Positions 1 through 8,837 of a stretch of DNA of 64,000 nt are shown one piece after another. A program made the translations under genes and the position numbers. Each line of letters opens with the position of its first letter. Position 1 is the stretch's first letter. The DNA is taken from contig NC_020126.1 in the NCBI RefSeq assembly GCF_000331735.1, positions 8,373,501-8,437,500 of the forward strand, given 5' to 3'. The notes beneath the pieces were generated by a model. The model searched no databases, was not told the origin of the DNA, and was given only the letters and a program-made list of their open reading frames with translations. The DNA is from Myxococcus stipitatus DSM 14675 (GTDB taxonomy: Bacteria > Myxococcota > Myxococcia > Myxococcales > Myxococcaceae).

Positions 1-456
1 CCGGAGCAGCAGCGCCTCGCGGTCCGTCGCGGACATCGACGCCAGCGCGTCCCGAATCTCCGCGCCCAGCTTGCGCGCATGGGCGGCCTCGTCCGGGGGC
101 CGCTCGCCGGACGGCACCGCGCGCGCGGCCTCTTCATCCAGCGACACGGCGACGCCCCCTCGGGCCTCGCGCCGCCGCTCCCGCGAGCAGTGCGAGCGCG
201 CCACCTGATAGAGCCACGTCGAAAGCTGGGCCTGCTCGCGGAACGCATGCAGGCCGCGGAAGGCCGTCATCAGCGTCTCCTGGAGCACGTCGCGCGCGAC
301 CTCCTCGGAGCCACACAGCCGCACCCCGAAGCGGTACACCGGCGACGCGTACCGGGCGAGCAGGGCCTCCAGCGCCTCGCGGTCTCCCTTGCGTGCCGCC
401 GCGACGAGCGCCGCGTCGCTCCGTCCTCCCCTTGCCGCCCTGCCTGTCGCATCCAC
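1..456 (-). CDS. ECF-type RNA polymerase sigma factor, 3'-truncated by window edge
   Basis: The visible 152 residues read as an extracytoplasmic-function sigma-70 factor, which directs RNA polymerase to a specific promoter set. Sigma region 2 spans about residues 25-92, with an acidic region 2.1/2.2 ending near RDVLQE and the promoter-melting stretch around LSTWLYQVARSHC (79-90). A variable linker follows, and region 4 starts near residue 130 and is cut by the window edge at base 1. I chose the GTG at 456 because GGGAG lies about 7 bases upstream and no in-frame ATG precedes region 2. An anti-sigma partner, if any, would lie outside the window. The 240-base gap to the next gene carries an array of inverted half-sites (see 573-606). 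Family assignment is firm; target genes are unknown. Confidence 0.85.
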   Translation of the reverse strand, partial: MDATGRAARGGRSDAALVAAARKGDREALEALLARYASPVYRFGVRLCGSEEVARDVLQETLMTAFRGLHAFREQAQLSTWLYQVARSHCSRERRREARGGVAVSLDEEAARAVPSGERPPDEAAHARKLGAEIRDALASMSATDREALLLR

Positions 457-572
457 GTGCCTGCTCCCTTTCTCCCTGGGTGAAAAGCGCCGGGGCGCTT
501 CCGCGCGGTCCGTCCGGGGACCTCCTCTTCCCCTCAACATCCGCACGGGCCGCTGAATCCTTTTCCCGCCGA

Positions 573-606
573 GGTGACTCTCACCGCAAATCGGTGACGT
601 GTCACC
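573..606. promoter_or_regulatory. Array of four GGTGA/TCACC half-sites in a divergent intergenic region
   Basis: GGTGA (573-577), TCACC (581-585), GGTGA (593-597) and TCACC (602-606) alternate in orientation. They form three overlapping dyads: GGTGA-N3-TCACC, TCACCG-N5-CGGTGA (581-597) and GGTGAC-GT-GTCACC (593-606). They lie between the divergent ECF sigma gene and the YeeE/YedE pair. An operator for a dimeric regulator, such as a CRP/FNR-like or ArsR-like protein, is an inference from the symmetry alone. Confidence 0.45.
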
Positions 607-696
607 CGGGACTTCCCCCTCGACACTCTTTCCCCTCCTCTTCGTGATGCCCGACCCACTTCACTGCTTCTCCACCTTCGTCAGGTCTCATCACCC

Positions 697-1122
697 ATGA
701 ACGCGTTCCTGCTCCCCCTCCTGGGGGGCGTCCTGCTGGGCGCAGGCGCCTCTCTGTTACTCTTGTTCAACGGTCGCATCGCCGGCATCAGCGGAATCAC
801 CGCGGGCCTGCTGACCCCCGCCAAGGCGGACACCGCGTGGCGCGCCGCATTCGTCGGCGGCCTCGCCGTGGGTGGCGTCGTGCTGGCGCTCGTCCGGCCG
901 GAGTCCTTCGGCCCTCCCGTCATCTCCGGCATGGGCGCCACGCTCGCCGCGGGACTGCTCGTGGGCTTCGGCACCCGGCTGGGCAGCGGCTGCACCAGCG
1001 GCCACGGGGTCTGCGGCCTCGCGCGAGGCGCCAGGCGCTCGCTGGTCGCCACGCTCACGTTCATGGCCGCGGGCGCGCTCACCGTCTTCGTCACCCGCCA
1101 TGTGCTGGGAGGTGTCTCGTGA
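697..1122 (+). CDS. YeeE/YedE-family sulfur-compound transporter half, component 1
   Basis: This is a 141-residue inner-membrane protein of the YeeE/YedE (DUF395) family. Characterised members such as TsuA import thiosulfate, and others carry sulfur-containing ions. About four hydrophobic segments are visible (roughly 3-21, 48-67, 80-95 and 116-135). The family signature GSGCTSGHG lies at 96-104, with Cys99 and a second Cys at 106. It is half the length of a full YeeE, and the second half is the next gene, which overlaps by a GTGA junction, so the two are translationally coupled and probably act as a heterodimer. Substrate cannot be read from sequence; thiosulfate or sulfide-derived sulfur is the family-based guess. 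Confidence 0.88.
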   Translation: MNAFLLPLLGGVLLGAGASLLLLFNGRIAGISGITAGLLTPAKADTAWRAAFVGGLAVGGVVLALVRPESFGPPVISGMGATLAAGLLVGFGTRLGSGCTSGHGVCGLARGARRSLVATLTFMAAGALTVFVTRHVLGGVS

Positions 1123-1562
1123 AGGCGGCGGTGATGGCGGGACTGGCGGGACTGCTCTTCGCGCTGGGGCTGGGCATGGGCGGCATGACGGACCCCGCGA
1201 AGGTGGTGGGTTTCCTCGATATCGCCGGGGCGTGGGACCCCAGCCTCGCCTTCGTCATGGCGGGCGCGCTGGGCACCTATGGACTCCTGCGCCAGCTCAT
1301 CGTGCGGCGCGCGAAGCCCGTGCTCGCGAAGGACTTCCCAGCGCCGCCCTCGGCGATGGTGGACGGGCGGCTCGTCGGGGGCGCGGTGCTGTTTGGCATT
1401 GGCTGGGGCCTGTCCGGTTACTGCCCGGGGCCCGCGCTGGTGTCCGCGCCGGTGGGAGGCGCCACTGTGTTGCTTTTTGTCGGGGCGATGCTGGTGGGGA
1501 TGGGTGTTTTTCGCGCCTGGGAAGTCCTCCGCGCCCCCCGAACCTCCAGCCAACCTGGTTGA
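1119..1562 (+). CDS. YeeE/YedE-family (DUF6691-like) transporter half, component 2
   Basis: This second half of the split YeeE/YedE transporter has 147 residues. The GTG start at 1119 overlaps the TGA of the preceding gene, a standard coupling arrangement. Hydrophobic segments lie near 5-22, 42-60, 84-101 and 112-132. The conserved Cys motif GYCPGP is at 100-105 (Cys102), matching the second cysteine site of full-length YeeE proteins. With the upstream half it should build one complete channel-like unit. An ATG start downstream is possible but would remove the first membrane segment. No rhodanese or beta-lactamase-fold hydrolase, often linked to such pairs, is visible here. Confidence 0.88.
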   Translation: MKAAVMAGLAGLLFALGLGMGGMTDPAKVVGFLDIAGAWDPSLAFVMAGALGTYGLLRQLIVRRAKPVLAKDFPAPPSAMVDGRLVGGAVLFGIGWGLSGYCPGPALVSAPVGGATVLLFVGAMLVGMGVFRAWEVLRAPRTSSQPG

Positions 1563-1744
1563 GCGGGGCACTTCTGGACTACCCGCGGGGCCCGGTGCGG
1601 GCTGGAATCGGGCGCTGCGGGGCAACTCTTCTCAGACTTCCGGGCATGTGAATTGATTGGGACATCACATCCGGGCGTTGAGTGCGTTTGCAAAGCTTTG
1701 GACGTGTCACCACGGCGAGCAGTGCTGGCTAGGATGTTTTCTCG

Positions 1745-3328
1745 ATGCCGCGCGCCGCGAATAGGTTGCTGGATGTGGACGAAGAGAGGCTCGTCCACCA
1801 GTTCCCCGGGCTGGACCGTAAGGCGATGGGTGCGTTCTTCACACCCTCGCCCCTGGTCGAACGGACGCTATCGCTCGCGATGGCGCACCTGGGAGCAGGA
1901 CCGCTCACCGTGGTTGACCCGGCCTGTGGGGCCGGGGCCTTCCTGTCAGCGGCCTCGAAACTCTGGCCCGGCGCACGCCTGTGCGGCCTGGAGCTGGACC
2001 CCGCCGTGGCCCGGCTCTGCCAGGCCCGCGTCCCTGAAGCGGACGTCCGCGAGGGAGACACTTTGAGAGGTGGGCTGGAGCCCATGCTCGCCACCACGCC
2101 GCCAGAGCACCGCGAGCTGTGGGTGGGCAACCCTCCCTACAACGGAACATCGCCCGTGCTGAAGGATGCCAGCGCCTACGCGAAGCTGCGTGCGCTGCTC
2201 CCGCTGGCGCTGCCGCCCGGCACCAGCCTGCGCGACGACTTCGCCTTCTTCCTCCTGGTGGCCGCGCACCGGCTCTCCACGAGGCCCGGCGTGCTGGCCT
2301 TCATCACCCCGGCGAGCTTGCTGGACGCGTTCCTCTACGCGCCGCTGCGCCAGTCCCTCTTGCGCATGCTGACGCTGCGCGAGGTGGTGGACCTGGGGCC
2401 CGGCGCCTTCCAGGGCACGCAGGTGCGCACGTGCATCACCGTGTGGTCCTCCCTGCCCGGCCACGTGGACCCGCCGCGCTTCGAGCGGCGAGGCGACTGG
2501 CAGCACTTCACGCCCGAGGCCCCCGAGTGGCGCCTGGCCCCCACCACCCCCGAGGCCAGCGCGCTGGATGCCCGCTGGAGCGCGGAGGGAGAGCCGCTCA
2601 CCACGCTGGTGCCAGTGAGCCTGCCGGGGGTGAAGACGCGCTTCGACGAGCTGCTGGTGGACGCGGACCCGGAGCGGCTGCTCGCGCGGATTCGAGCCTT
2701 CGCCGCCGCGACGATGGAGGAGCTGCCGGAGTTCGCGCGCTCGCATGGGCTGCCGGAGGAGCTGCTCCTGAAGCTGCGCGCGCTCAAGGTGGGCCCGCCG
2801 CTGGAGGTGGACGCGAAGCACCTGCGGCCCTTCTACCGGTACGGCGGGGCGCGGCACCGAGGCACGCTGCCTCCGGAGACTCGCGCGTTCTGCTACCTGG
2901 ACCGGCGCTTGATTCCTCGAGGCGACCACCGCCTGCGGGGGCCGTATGACCCTCACGTGGGCGCGGTGAAGCTGCTCTTCAACGTGCGCGAGCTGCCCTT
3001 GTCCGCCGCGCTGCTGGAGGAAGAGGGCTGCGTGCATGACCATCGGCACGCGCGCTTCGCGCCGCTGTACGTGCCCAAGCGCCTGCGGGACGAAGGGCTG
3101 CGTGTCACGCGCTCCTCGACGACGACGGAGGAACTGGGGCCGCTGGTGCCCAACCTCTCGCCCAGAGGACTCGAGTGGGCGGAGACGCTGGGCGGGCCGC
3201 TGCCCGCGTTCCAGGCCATCGTGAGGTTCCTCAACAGCCAGGAGGTGCAGCGCACGTGGGCTCCGGCCTTCGGAGCGTCGCGCGTGGTCCCCGTACCGCT
3301 GTTGGTGCCGCCGCCTGGCCAGGAGTGA
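1745..3328 (+). CDS. N6-adenine-specific DNA methyltransferase, orphan
   Basis: This is a 527-residue class I SAM-dependent methylase. Motif X is seen at GAFFTPSPLVE (29-39), the SAM-binding motif I at DPACGAGAF (58-66) and the catalytic motif IV NPPY at 129-132, the form typical of N6-adenine methylases. The C-terminal 300 residues lack recognisable motifs and probably hold the target-recognition domain. The order X-I-IV-recognition fits gamma-type enzymes, as in Eco57I-like or type IIG families, but no nuclease motif is seen and no restriction gene lies nearby, so an orphan (regulatory or anti-restriction) methylase is most likely. Recognition sequence unknown. A perfect 22-base palindrome follows 7 bases after the stop. 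Confidence 0.85.
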   Translation: MPRAANRLLDVDEERLVHQFPGLDRKAMGAFFTPSPLVERTLSLAMAHLGAGPLTVVDPACGAGAFLSAASKLWPGARLCGLELDPAVARLCQARVPEADVREGDTLRGGLEPMLATTPPEHRELWVGNPPYNGTSPVLKDASAYAKLRALLPLALPPGTSLRDDFAFFLLVAAHRLSTRPGVLAFITPASLLDAFLYAPLRQSLLRMLTLREVVDLGPGAFQGTQVRTCITVWSSLPGHVDPPRFERRGDWQHFTPEAPEWRLAPTTPEASALDARWSAEGEPLTTLVPVSLPGVKTRFDELLVDADPERLLARIRAFAAATMEELPEFARSHGLPEELLLKLRALKVGPPLEVDAKHLRPFYRYGGARHRGTLPPETRAFCYLDRRLIPRGDHRLRGPYDPHVGAVKLLFNVRELPLSAALLEEEGCVHDHRHARFAPLYVPKRLRDEGLRVTRSSTTTEELGPLVPNLSPRGLEWAETLGGPLPAFQAIVRFLNSQEVQRTWAPAFGASRVVPVPLLVPPPGQE

Positions 3329-3335
3329 GGTCCGC

Positions 3336-3357
3336 GCGGGAGGAGCGCTCCTCCCGC
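3336..3357. terminator. Perfect 22-bp palindrome downstream of the methylase gene
   Basis: GCGGGAGGAGC (3336-3346) is followed directly by its exact complement GCTCCTCCCGC (3347-3357). It lies just after the methylase stop codon and before sodC. As RNA it can fold with a small loop. There is no T-run, so it is either a Rho-assisted or mRNA-end hairpin or a protein-binding site; the position favours transcript termination. Confidence 0.5.
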
Positions 3358-3442
3358 ACGGATTCCCTGCAGGGCTGGCGCACACCCGCTAGTGTCCCCC
3401 TCGTCGAGCCGTATCCCCCCTCTAGAGGAAGGACCCTTCGTC

Positions 3443-4006
3443 ATGACGATTCGCGCGCTGCTCACCGCCGCCGTCCTCACCGCCGCCTCTCCCGTGCTGG
3501 CCCAGGACGCGGCCGCTCCCGCCGCCACGCCTCCCGCCGCGCCGCCCAAGGTGGCGCCCGCCAAGGGCGAGTCCGCCCGGGCCCTGGTGAAGGACGCCCA
3601 GGGCAAGGACGTGGGCGAGGTCATCTTCGAGCAGACCAAGCACGGGGTGCTCATCAAGGGCCAGCTGGAGAACCTGCCCGCGGGCCAGCACGCCTTCCAC
3701 ATCCACGAGACGGGCAAGTGCGAGGCGCCGGACTTCAAGACGGCGGGCGGCCACTTCAACCCGACGAAGAAGGCCCACGGCATCCTGTCGCCCAAGGGCA
3801 AGCACGTGGGTGACCTGCCGAACCTCTACGTCGACAAGGACGGCAAGGTGACGTTCGACACGTTCTCGCAGAACGGCCTCACCGTGAAGTCCCTGTTCGA
3901 CAAGGACGGCTCCGCGGTCGTCATCCACGTCAAGGAGGATGACTATCACTCCGACCCCACCGGCGACGCCGGCGGCCGCATCGCCTGCGGCGTGGTGGAG
4001 AAGTAG
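3443..4006 (+). CDS. sodC: Periplasmic Cu/Zn superoxide dismutase
   Basis: This enzyme dismutates superoxide to hydrogen peroxide and oxygen in the periplasm. The 187-residue product has a signal peptide (1-20, cleavage after VLA) and a Pro/Ala linker to about residue 40. The SodC fold shows copper ligands in FHIHE (85-89), the zinc-loop motif GGHFNP (102-107), HVGDLPN (121-127), a disulfide pair at Cys93 and Cys182, and the active-site Arg in GGRIACG (178-184). I prefer the ATG at 3443, with GAGGAAGG upstream, over an in-frame start 51 bases earlier, because it starts exactly at the signal peptide. A strong hairpin (4022-4048) follows. Monocistronic by its surroundings. Confidence 0.95.
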   Translation: MTIRALLTAAVLTAASPVLAQDAAAPAATPPAAPPKVAPAKGESARALVKDAQGKDVGEVIFEQTKHGVLIKGQLENLPAGQHAFHIHETGKCEAPDFKTAGGHFNPTKKAHGILSPKGKHVGDLPNLYVDKDGKVTFDTFSQNGLTVKSLFDKDGSAVVIHVKEDDYHSDPTGDAGGRIACGVVEK

Positions 4007-4021
4007 TCCACCGTTGCCCCA

Positions 4022-4048
4022 CGTGGCCCCTTCTCCAGAGGGGCCACG
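4022..4048. terminator. Hairpin between convergent sodC and serine hydrolase genes
   Basis: CGTGGCCCCT (4022-4031) pairs perfectly with AGGGGCCACG (4039-4048) around a 7-base loop. It lies 15 bases after the sodC stop and 15 bases from the end of the convergent hydrolase gene, so it can serve both strands. No clear T-run follows on either strand. Confidence 0.6.
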
Positions 4049-4062
4049 CGTGAGCGCCCGCC

Positions 4063-5655
4063 TCAGTGCACGGGGCGGGCGACAGCGGCGGCCGGGGTCT
4101 GCTTCACCGGCGTGAAGAGCAGGTCCTGGAAGTCGAAGCTGAAGTCGGTCAGCGGGGAGATGGGCTGCATCCGCATCTCCGCCAGCGTGCCATCGGGCTT
4201 CAGCGAGAAGGTCACGAAGGCATCCGCGTTGAGCGAGCGGTCCGTCCAGCGCGCGACGAACGTGTCGTATTGCCAGTGGGACAGCTCACCCACGAGGCCC
4301 GGCGTCCGGGTGAAGCGCAGCAGCCACTTGTCGCCCTCCTTCGTCACCGTCACGTCGCCGTACCACGCGTCGCGGTACGTGCCGGCGTAGGAGTCCAGCG
4401 GCAGCGACGGCTTGCTCTGCGCGTTGCGCATGCCGCCCTGGAGCGCCACCTTCTCCTCCGCCTTCGCGCGCTTGGAGTCGTCATCCGCCTTGAACGCGGC
4501 GACCCAGTCCGTCTTCGGCGCGCCGACGAACGCATCCAGCACCGTCCACAGGGGCACCTCGAAGCCGCTGCGCTCCTCCTGATTCGTCAGCACGGCGATG
4601 CCCAGCCCCAGCTCCGGCACCAGCATCACCCGCGAGAAGTAGCCCGGCAGCGCGCCGCTGTGGCCCACCAGCTTGTAGCCCCGGTAGTCGCGCACGCCCC
4701 AGCCCAGCGCGTACGCGGAGAAGTTCGCGCGCAAGGACTCCAGCGACTTGGAGGGCTCGGAGATGCCCATCACCGTCTGCGCCGCCCACATCTCCTTCGA
4801 CTGCGCCTCGCTGAACAGGCGCTTCTTGCCGTCCGTGCCCGGAATCGCGCCGCGGCCCAACTGCGTCATCATCCACTTCGCCAGGTCATTCACGGTGGAG
4901 TTGATGGCCGCCGCGGGCGCGTTGTTGTCGATGCTCGTGGGGGAGAGGGCCTTGAGCACCCCGTCCGCCTTCGCGTGCGGCGTGGCGACGTTGGCCCCCA
5001 CGCGCAGCCCCTTCACGTGCGTGCTGCTGTCGCGCATGCCCAGCGGCAGGAAGATGCGCTCGCGCACGAAGTCGCGCCAGTGACGGCCGCTCGCCTTCTC
5101 GATGACCTTGCCCGCGACGAGGTAGAGGATGTTGTCGTAGGCGTAGCGGCTGCGGAAGCTGATGGACGGACGGATGTGGCGCAGCTTGGAGACAATCTCG
5201 TCCTCGGTGAACGTGGTCGGCGGGAAGTACAGCAAGTCACCGGCGCCCAGGCCCAGGCCGCTGCGGTGGACGAGCAAGTCCCTCACCGTCAGCTCCCGCG
5301 TGACGTACGGGTCGAACATCTGGAACGACGGCAGGTGGTCCACCACGCGGTCGTCCCACTGGAGCTTCCCCTCGTCGACGAGGATGGCCAGCGCCGCCGC
5401 CGTGAAGGCCTTGCTGTTGGAGGCGATGTTGAACAGCGTGTCCGCCGTCACCGGCGTCGCGGCCCCCTGCTTGCGCACGCCATAGCCCTTGGCCAGCAGT
5501 ACCTTGCCGTCCTTCACCACGGCCAGGGCCACGCCGGGGACCTCGAAGGTCTTCATGGCCCGCTCGACGGTGGCGTCCAGGTCCGGTGGCAGGGACTGCG
5601 CGAGCGGGGAAGACAGCGGCAGGACGATGAGCAGCAGCGCGAGGGCAAGACGCAC
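4063..5655 (-). CDS. Secreted serine hydrolase, class C beta-lactamase fold, with C-terminal lipocalin-like domain
   Basis: The 530-residue product starts with a signal peptide (cleavage near residue 20). The penicillin-binding/beta-lactamase class C fold shows the nucleophile motif SxxK at Ser79-Lys82, the second motif YDN at 173-175 and the third-box equivalent GHSG at 331-334 in place of KTG. That combination is typical of esterase or peptidase members (EstB-like, PbpE-like) rather than true AmpC. The last ~110 residues (from about 415) match the DUF3471-type barrel commonly fused to such enzymes. Start is GTG at 5655 with GGAG 5 bases upstream. Likely acts in the periplasm or outside the cell on an ester or D-amino-acid peptide; substrate unknown. 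Antibiotic resistance is not implied. Confidence 0.85.
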   Translation of the reverse strand: MRLALALLLIVLPLSSPLAQSLPPDLDATVERAMKTFEVPGVALAVVKDGKVLLAKGYGVRKQGAATPVTADTLFNIASNSKAFTAAALAILVDEGKLQWDDRVVDHLPSFQMFDPYVTRELTVRDLLVHRSGLGLGAGDLLYFPPTTFTEDEIVSKLRHIRPSISFRSRYAYDNILYLVAGKVIEKASGRHWRDFVRERIFLPLGMRDSSTHVKGLRVGANVATPHAKADGVLKALSPTSIDNNAPAAAINSTVNDLAKWMMTQLGRGAIPGTDGKKRLFSEAQSKEMWAAQTVMGISEPSKSLESLRANFSAYALGWGVRDYRGYKLVGHSGALPGYFSRVMLVPELGLGIAVLTNQEERSGFEVPLWTVLDAFVGAPKTDWVAAFKADDDSKRAKAEEKVALQGGMRNAQSKPSLPLDSYAGTYRDAWYGDVTVTKEGDKWLLRFTRTPGLVGELSHWQYDTFVARWTDRSLNADAFVTFSLKPDGTLAEMRMQPISPLTDFSFDFQDLLFTPVKQTPAAAVARPVH

Positions 5656-5763
5656 GAAGACTCCGAAAGGAAGTGCCAGGTCGACGCCCCTGTCTAGCCC
5701 ACTTCGGCAACCCGCCCCAGCGCCTCCCGCCCAGGGGCGTACCTCGCCCCACCCCGCGTCCGC

Positions 5764-8043
5764 TCAGACGTAACCGAACCGGCGCCGCGCGAACCACTCC
5801 GCGCCCAACAGGCCGATGAGGGCCACCAGGTAGTACCAGCGGTCCCACAGCGGCTGGTCCTTCGCGCGGCCCACCTCGACGACGGGCGGGTCCAGCAGCG
5901 GCACGTCCGGCAGTCCGTCCTGCGGCAGCTTGTACGACTTGCCGCCCGTCACCTGGGCGATCGCCTCCATCAGCTCCGGCCGCACCGAGGCGTCCGACAG
6001 CTCCGGCCCCACGGCGCGCACCGCCACCGCGTCCTCGCCCTGCCCCAGCTCCGTCTCGCCCTTCTTCGCCGTCGCGAGCAGCTTGTACGGCCCCGGCTCC
6101 GGCGGCGCGAACTCCAGGCGCACCACGCCGTCCTGTCCCGTCGCGCCCGTCTGCACCGCCACGGCCTTCTGCGAGGCCACGGAGAACAGCTCCACGCGGA
6201 CCTGCGCGTCCTGCGCGGGCTGGTAGTCCGCGCTGCGCGCCTGCACCACCACCGCCACCGGACGTCCCGGCTCCACCGCCGGAGGGTCCGCCGTCACCTT
6301 CAGCGTCGTCAGGTCCGGGTCCCGCACCAGCCACCGCAGCGCATTGCCCCAGAAGCGGTCATACGCGCGGTTGGGCGAGCCATCCCGGTGCGCCGCGAAC
6401 GCCCAGTACCAGGACGCATCCGTCGCCATCACCAGCGAGCGGCCCCGGCCGTAGTCCCACACGGCCACGAGCGGCGCGTTCTTCCCGTCCGTGGTGAGAT
6501 GCGGATGCTCCAGCAACACCGTGGCACCTGGGCGCGCGCGCGTCAGGTTGGCGCCCGGGATGGGCGGCAGTTGCGTCCACGCGGCCTCGGTGGCGGACGC
6601 GCCCATGCCGATGGCCGTCACCGGGTGGCGCAGTCCCTCCGGCGTGAGGCGCGCGGTGAAGGGCTCCGGGTTGGCGGGGCCCGCGGCGACCACGGGCAGC
6701 GCTTCCATGAGCGTGGGCATGTTGGCGCGGCCCTCGCCCAGCACGCTGTCACCGCCCAGCATCACGAAGGCGCCGCCGTTGTGGATGTAGCGCTCCAGGT
6801 TGCGCTCGTACTCGGCGATGGAGAGCGACGGGTCCGTGTAGCCGAAGTTCTGGAAGATGACGACGTCGAAGGTGTCCAGCTTCGTGTCGAAGATCTCCTC
6901 CATGGGGAACGGGATGAGCGACAGCTCGCGGTCGTTGTTCGTGCCCGGGTCGTCCGACAGCGTGCGCAGGATGTAGAACGAGATGAGGTCCACGTTGGCG
7001 TCCTGCTTCAAGAGGCCGCGCAGGTAGCGCTCGTCCCACGAGGGGCGGCCCACCACCAGCAGCACGCGCACGCGGTCCCGGATGACCTTCAGCGTGAAGG
7101 AGCGGCTGTTGTTCTCCGCCACCGCCTCGTCCGGGAAGGTGGGCACCGACACCGTGTAGACGAAGCGTCCCGTCTGGTCCGGCGTGAAGGTGAAGGACAC
7201 GGGCTTCACGTCGTCGGAGGTCTCCAGGCGCACCGTCTTGCTCGCCACCGTCTTGCCCTCCTGGCGCAGCACGACGGGAATCTCCTGGCCTCGGAAGCCC
7301 CGGCCATGAATCTCCGCCTCCACCGTGAGCGAGTTGCGCACGAAGGCGAAGTCATCCACCTTCAGCGCCTCGATGGAGAGGTCCTTGAGCGCCTCCTGTC
7401 CCACGGTGAAGGTGGAGACGGGCACGCCCAGGTCCACCAGCGCCGCGCGAGCACGGCCCACCGCGCCCGACTTCAGCTCCGCGTTGTCGGTGCCATCACT
7501 CAGCAGCAGCACACCGGACAGCTTGCGCGCGCCCTGCCCCGCGCCCGCCACCGAGCGCAGCGCGGACAAGAGGTCCGTGGTGCCGCCCCGCGGAGGCTCC
7601 TTCACCAGCGACGCGGCCGTCACCGGCGTCAGCTCCGGGTCGAAGCCGTGCAGCTCCACCGTGAAGCGGTCCTGCAGGGCCTCGAGCCCCGGCGCCGCCT
7701 TCTCCAGGAAGCGCGCCACCTGCGCGGTGCGCGTGGGCCCGCCCGGCTCCGAGGGGAAGTCCATGGACGCGGAGCGGTCCACCAGCACCGCCACGCGGTT
7801 CTTCATCCGCGCCACCTGGAGGTGGCGGATGCCCGGCTCCAGGAGGAAGAACAGCGCGGCCACGCCCGCGCCCACGCGCAGCGCCCACAAGAGGACGCGG
7901 CGTCCTCGCGACGGCTCCTTGCGCACGCCCCACGCGGCCAGCGCCACTCCCAAGAGCAACCCGAGCGCGAGGAACACCACCGCCCAGGTGGGCAAGGGAG
8001 AGAGGCTGACGAGCTTCCAGGCGTTGAAGGTGGGGGAATTCAT
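5764..8043 (-). CDS. Membrane-anchored VWA-domain protein with glutamine-amidotransferase-like region
   Basis: The 759-residue protein opens with two membrane segments (about 18-40 and 50-69). A von Willebrand A domain follows whose metal-binding MIDAS is DRSAS (89-93) with a later GGTTD. A region from about 330 to 560 resembles the class I glutamine-amidotransferase-like fold that such proteins carry (RVLLVVGRPS, then GGAFVMLGGDS), without an obvious catalytic Cys. A C-terminal hydrophobic stretch precedes the end, and Ig-like beta domains probably fill 600-720. Such proteins occur beside BatA/DUF4159/MoxR genes in envelope-associated clusters. The upstream DUF4159 gene ends 27 bases before this start on the same strand, so the two form an operon. 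Exact role unknown. Confidence 0.75.
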   Translation of the reverse strand: MNSPTFNAWKLVSLSPLPTWAVVFLALGLLLGVALAAWGVRKEPSRGRRVLLWALRVGAGVAALFFLLEPGIRHLQVARMKNRVAVLVDRSASMDFPSEPGGPTRTAQVARFLEKAAPGLEALQDRFTVELHGFDPELTPVTAASLVKEPPRGGTTDLLSALRSVAGAGQGARKLSGVLLLSDGTDNAELKSGAVGRARAALVDLGVPVSTFTVGQEALKDLSIEALKVDDFAFVRNSLTVEAEIHGRGFRGQEIPVVLRQEGKTVASKTVRLETSDDVKPVSFTFTPDQTGRFVYTVSVPTFPDEAVAENNSRSFTLKVIRDRVRVLLVVGRPSWDERYLRGLLKQDANVDLISFYILRTLSDDPGTNNDRELSLIPFPMEEIFDTKLDTFDVVIFQNFGYTDPSLSIAEYERNLERYIHNGGAFVMLGGDSVLGEGRANMPTLMEALPVVAAGPANPEPFTARLTPEGLRHPVTAIGMGASATEAAWTQLPPIPGANLTRARPGATVLLEHPHLTTDGKNAPLVAVWDYGRGRSLVMATDASWYWAFAAHRDGSPNRAYDRFWGNALRWLVRDPDLTTLKVTADPPAVEPGRPVAVVVQARSADYQPAQDAQVRVELFSVASQKAVAVQTGATGQDGVVRLEFAPPEPGPYKLLATAKKGETELGQGEDAVAVRAVGPELSDASVRPELMEAIAQVTGGKSYKLPQDGLPDVPLLDPPVVEVGRAKDQPLWDRWYYLVALIGLLGAEWFARRRFGYV

Positions 8044-8070
8044 CCAGGCTCCCGGCGTCGGCCGGTGGCT

Positions 8071-8829
8071 TCAGCGCCGCTTGTTGAGGATGAGCGGCAG
8101 GTGGACGGCGTCGTCCTTGTAGTCCAAGCAGAGGGCGTACATGCACACGTTGATGCCCAGGCGCACCGCCAGCTCGCGCTGCGGCTCCCCGCCAGGGCTC
8201 ACGTCGAACTCGAAGTCGCCCGTCTCATTGCGGCTCCACGCCCCGGCCACGTCGTTCTGCGAGTACAGCACCGCGGAGCGCTTGCCCAGGTTCGCCGCCA
8301 GCATCTGCGGCTTGTTGAGCAGCCGTCCCGGCGCCGCGTCCAGGAGGAAGAAGGACTTGAACACCACGTGTCCGGAGCCCACCTCCGTCAGCGGGCTCTG
8401 CGGCAGCACCCGCGCCATCTCCCGGCGGAAGCTGGCGTCGAAGCCATCCCCGTCGCTGCCGTCGTTGGCGTCCGCCAGCATGAAGCCGCCGTACGTCAGG
8501 TAGCGGCGCAGGTTGGCCACCTCCGCCTCGCTCAGCGGGGGGAAGGCGCCGTCACCGCCGAAGTAGAGGAAGGGGTACTCGAAGAGGTCCGGGCTGCTCA
8601 GCGCGAAGGGGCGCGCGTCCGGCACCACCTCCACGGACGTGCGCCGCTGCAGCTCCCACGCGATGCGCCGCAGCCCCGACAGCCGCCCGTCCCAACGTCC
8701 TCCGTGCTTCGCGACGGCGGGGATGAAGCGGCTCTTCTCACCGAAGGCCCACGCGCGCCGGGACAGCAGTGGGGCGAGCGCGGCGGTGCCGAGCAGGAGA
8801 TTTCGACGGGTCAGACGCCGCGCGGACAT
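8071..8829 (-). CDS. Tat-exported DUF4159 protein
   Basis: This 252-residue protein has a twin-arginine signal (RRNLLLG at 8-14, hydrophobic stretch to about 22, Ala-rich cleavage site near 28). The mature part is a DUF4159 domain: residues 50-250 contain the LYFGGDG and GGFMLADAND stretches typical of this amidotransferase-like family. It is first in a two-gene unit with the VWA protein. Export through Tat suggests it folds, perhaps with a bound metal, before transport. The start ATG at 8829 sits only about 9 bases from a TATAGA promoter box (see 8838-8878), leaving little room for an untranslated leader. Function not established for the family. Confidence 0.75.
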   Translation of the reverse strand: MSARRLTRRNLLLGTAALAPLLSRRAWAFGEKSRFIPAVAKHGGRWDGRLSGLRRIAWELQRRTSVEVVPDARPFALSSPDLFEYPFLYFGGDGAFPPLSEAEVANLRRYLTYGGFMLADANDGSDGDGFDASFRREMARVLPQSPLTEVGSGHVVFKSFFLLDAAPGRLLNKPQMLAANLGKRSAVLYSQNDVAGAWSRNETGDFEFDVSPGGEPQRELAVRLGINVCMYALCLDYKDDAVHLPLILNKRR

Positions 8830-8837
8830 AGAGCGCT

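Noticed and set aside
697..1562. Frameshifted single YeeE gene
   Set aside because: Both halves are known as separate two-gene arrangements, with GTGA overlap and conserved motifs complete in each.
4063..5655. True class C beta-lactamase (antibiotic resistance)
   Set aside because: Third motif is HSG rather than KTG and a DUF3471-like domain is fused; this pattern fits esterase/peptidase relatives.
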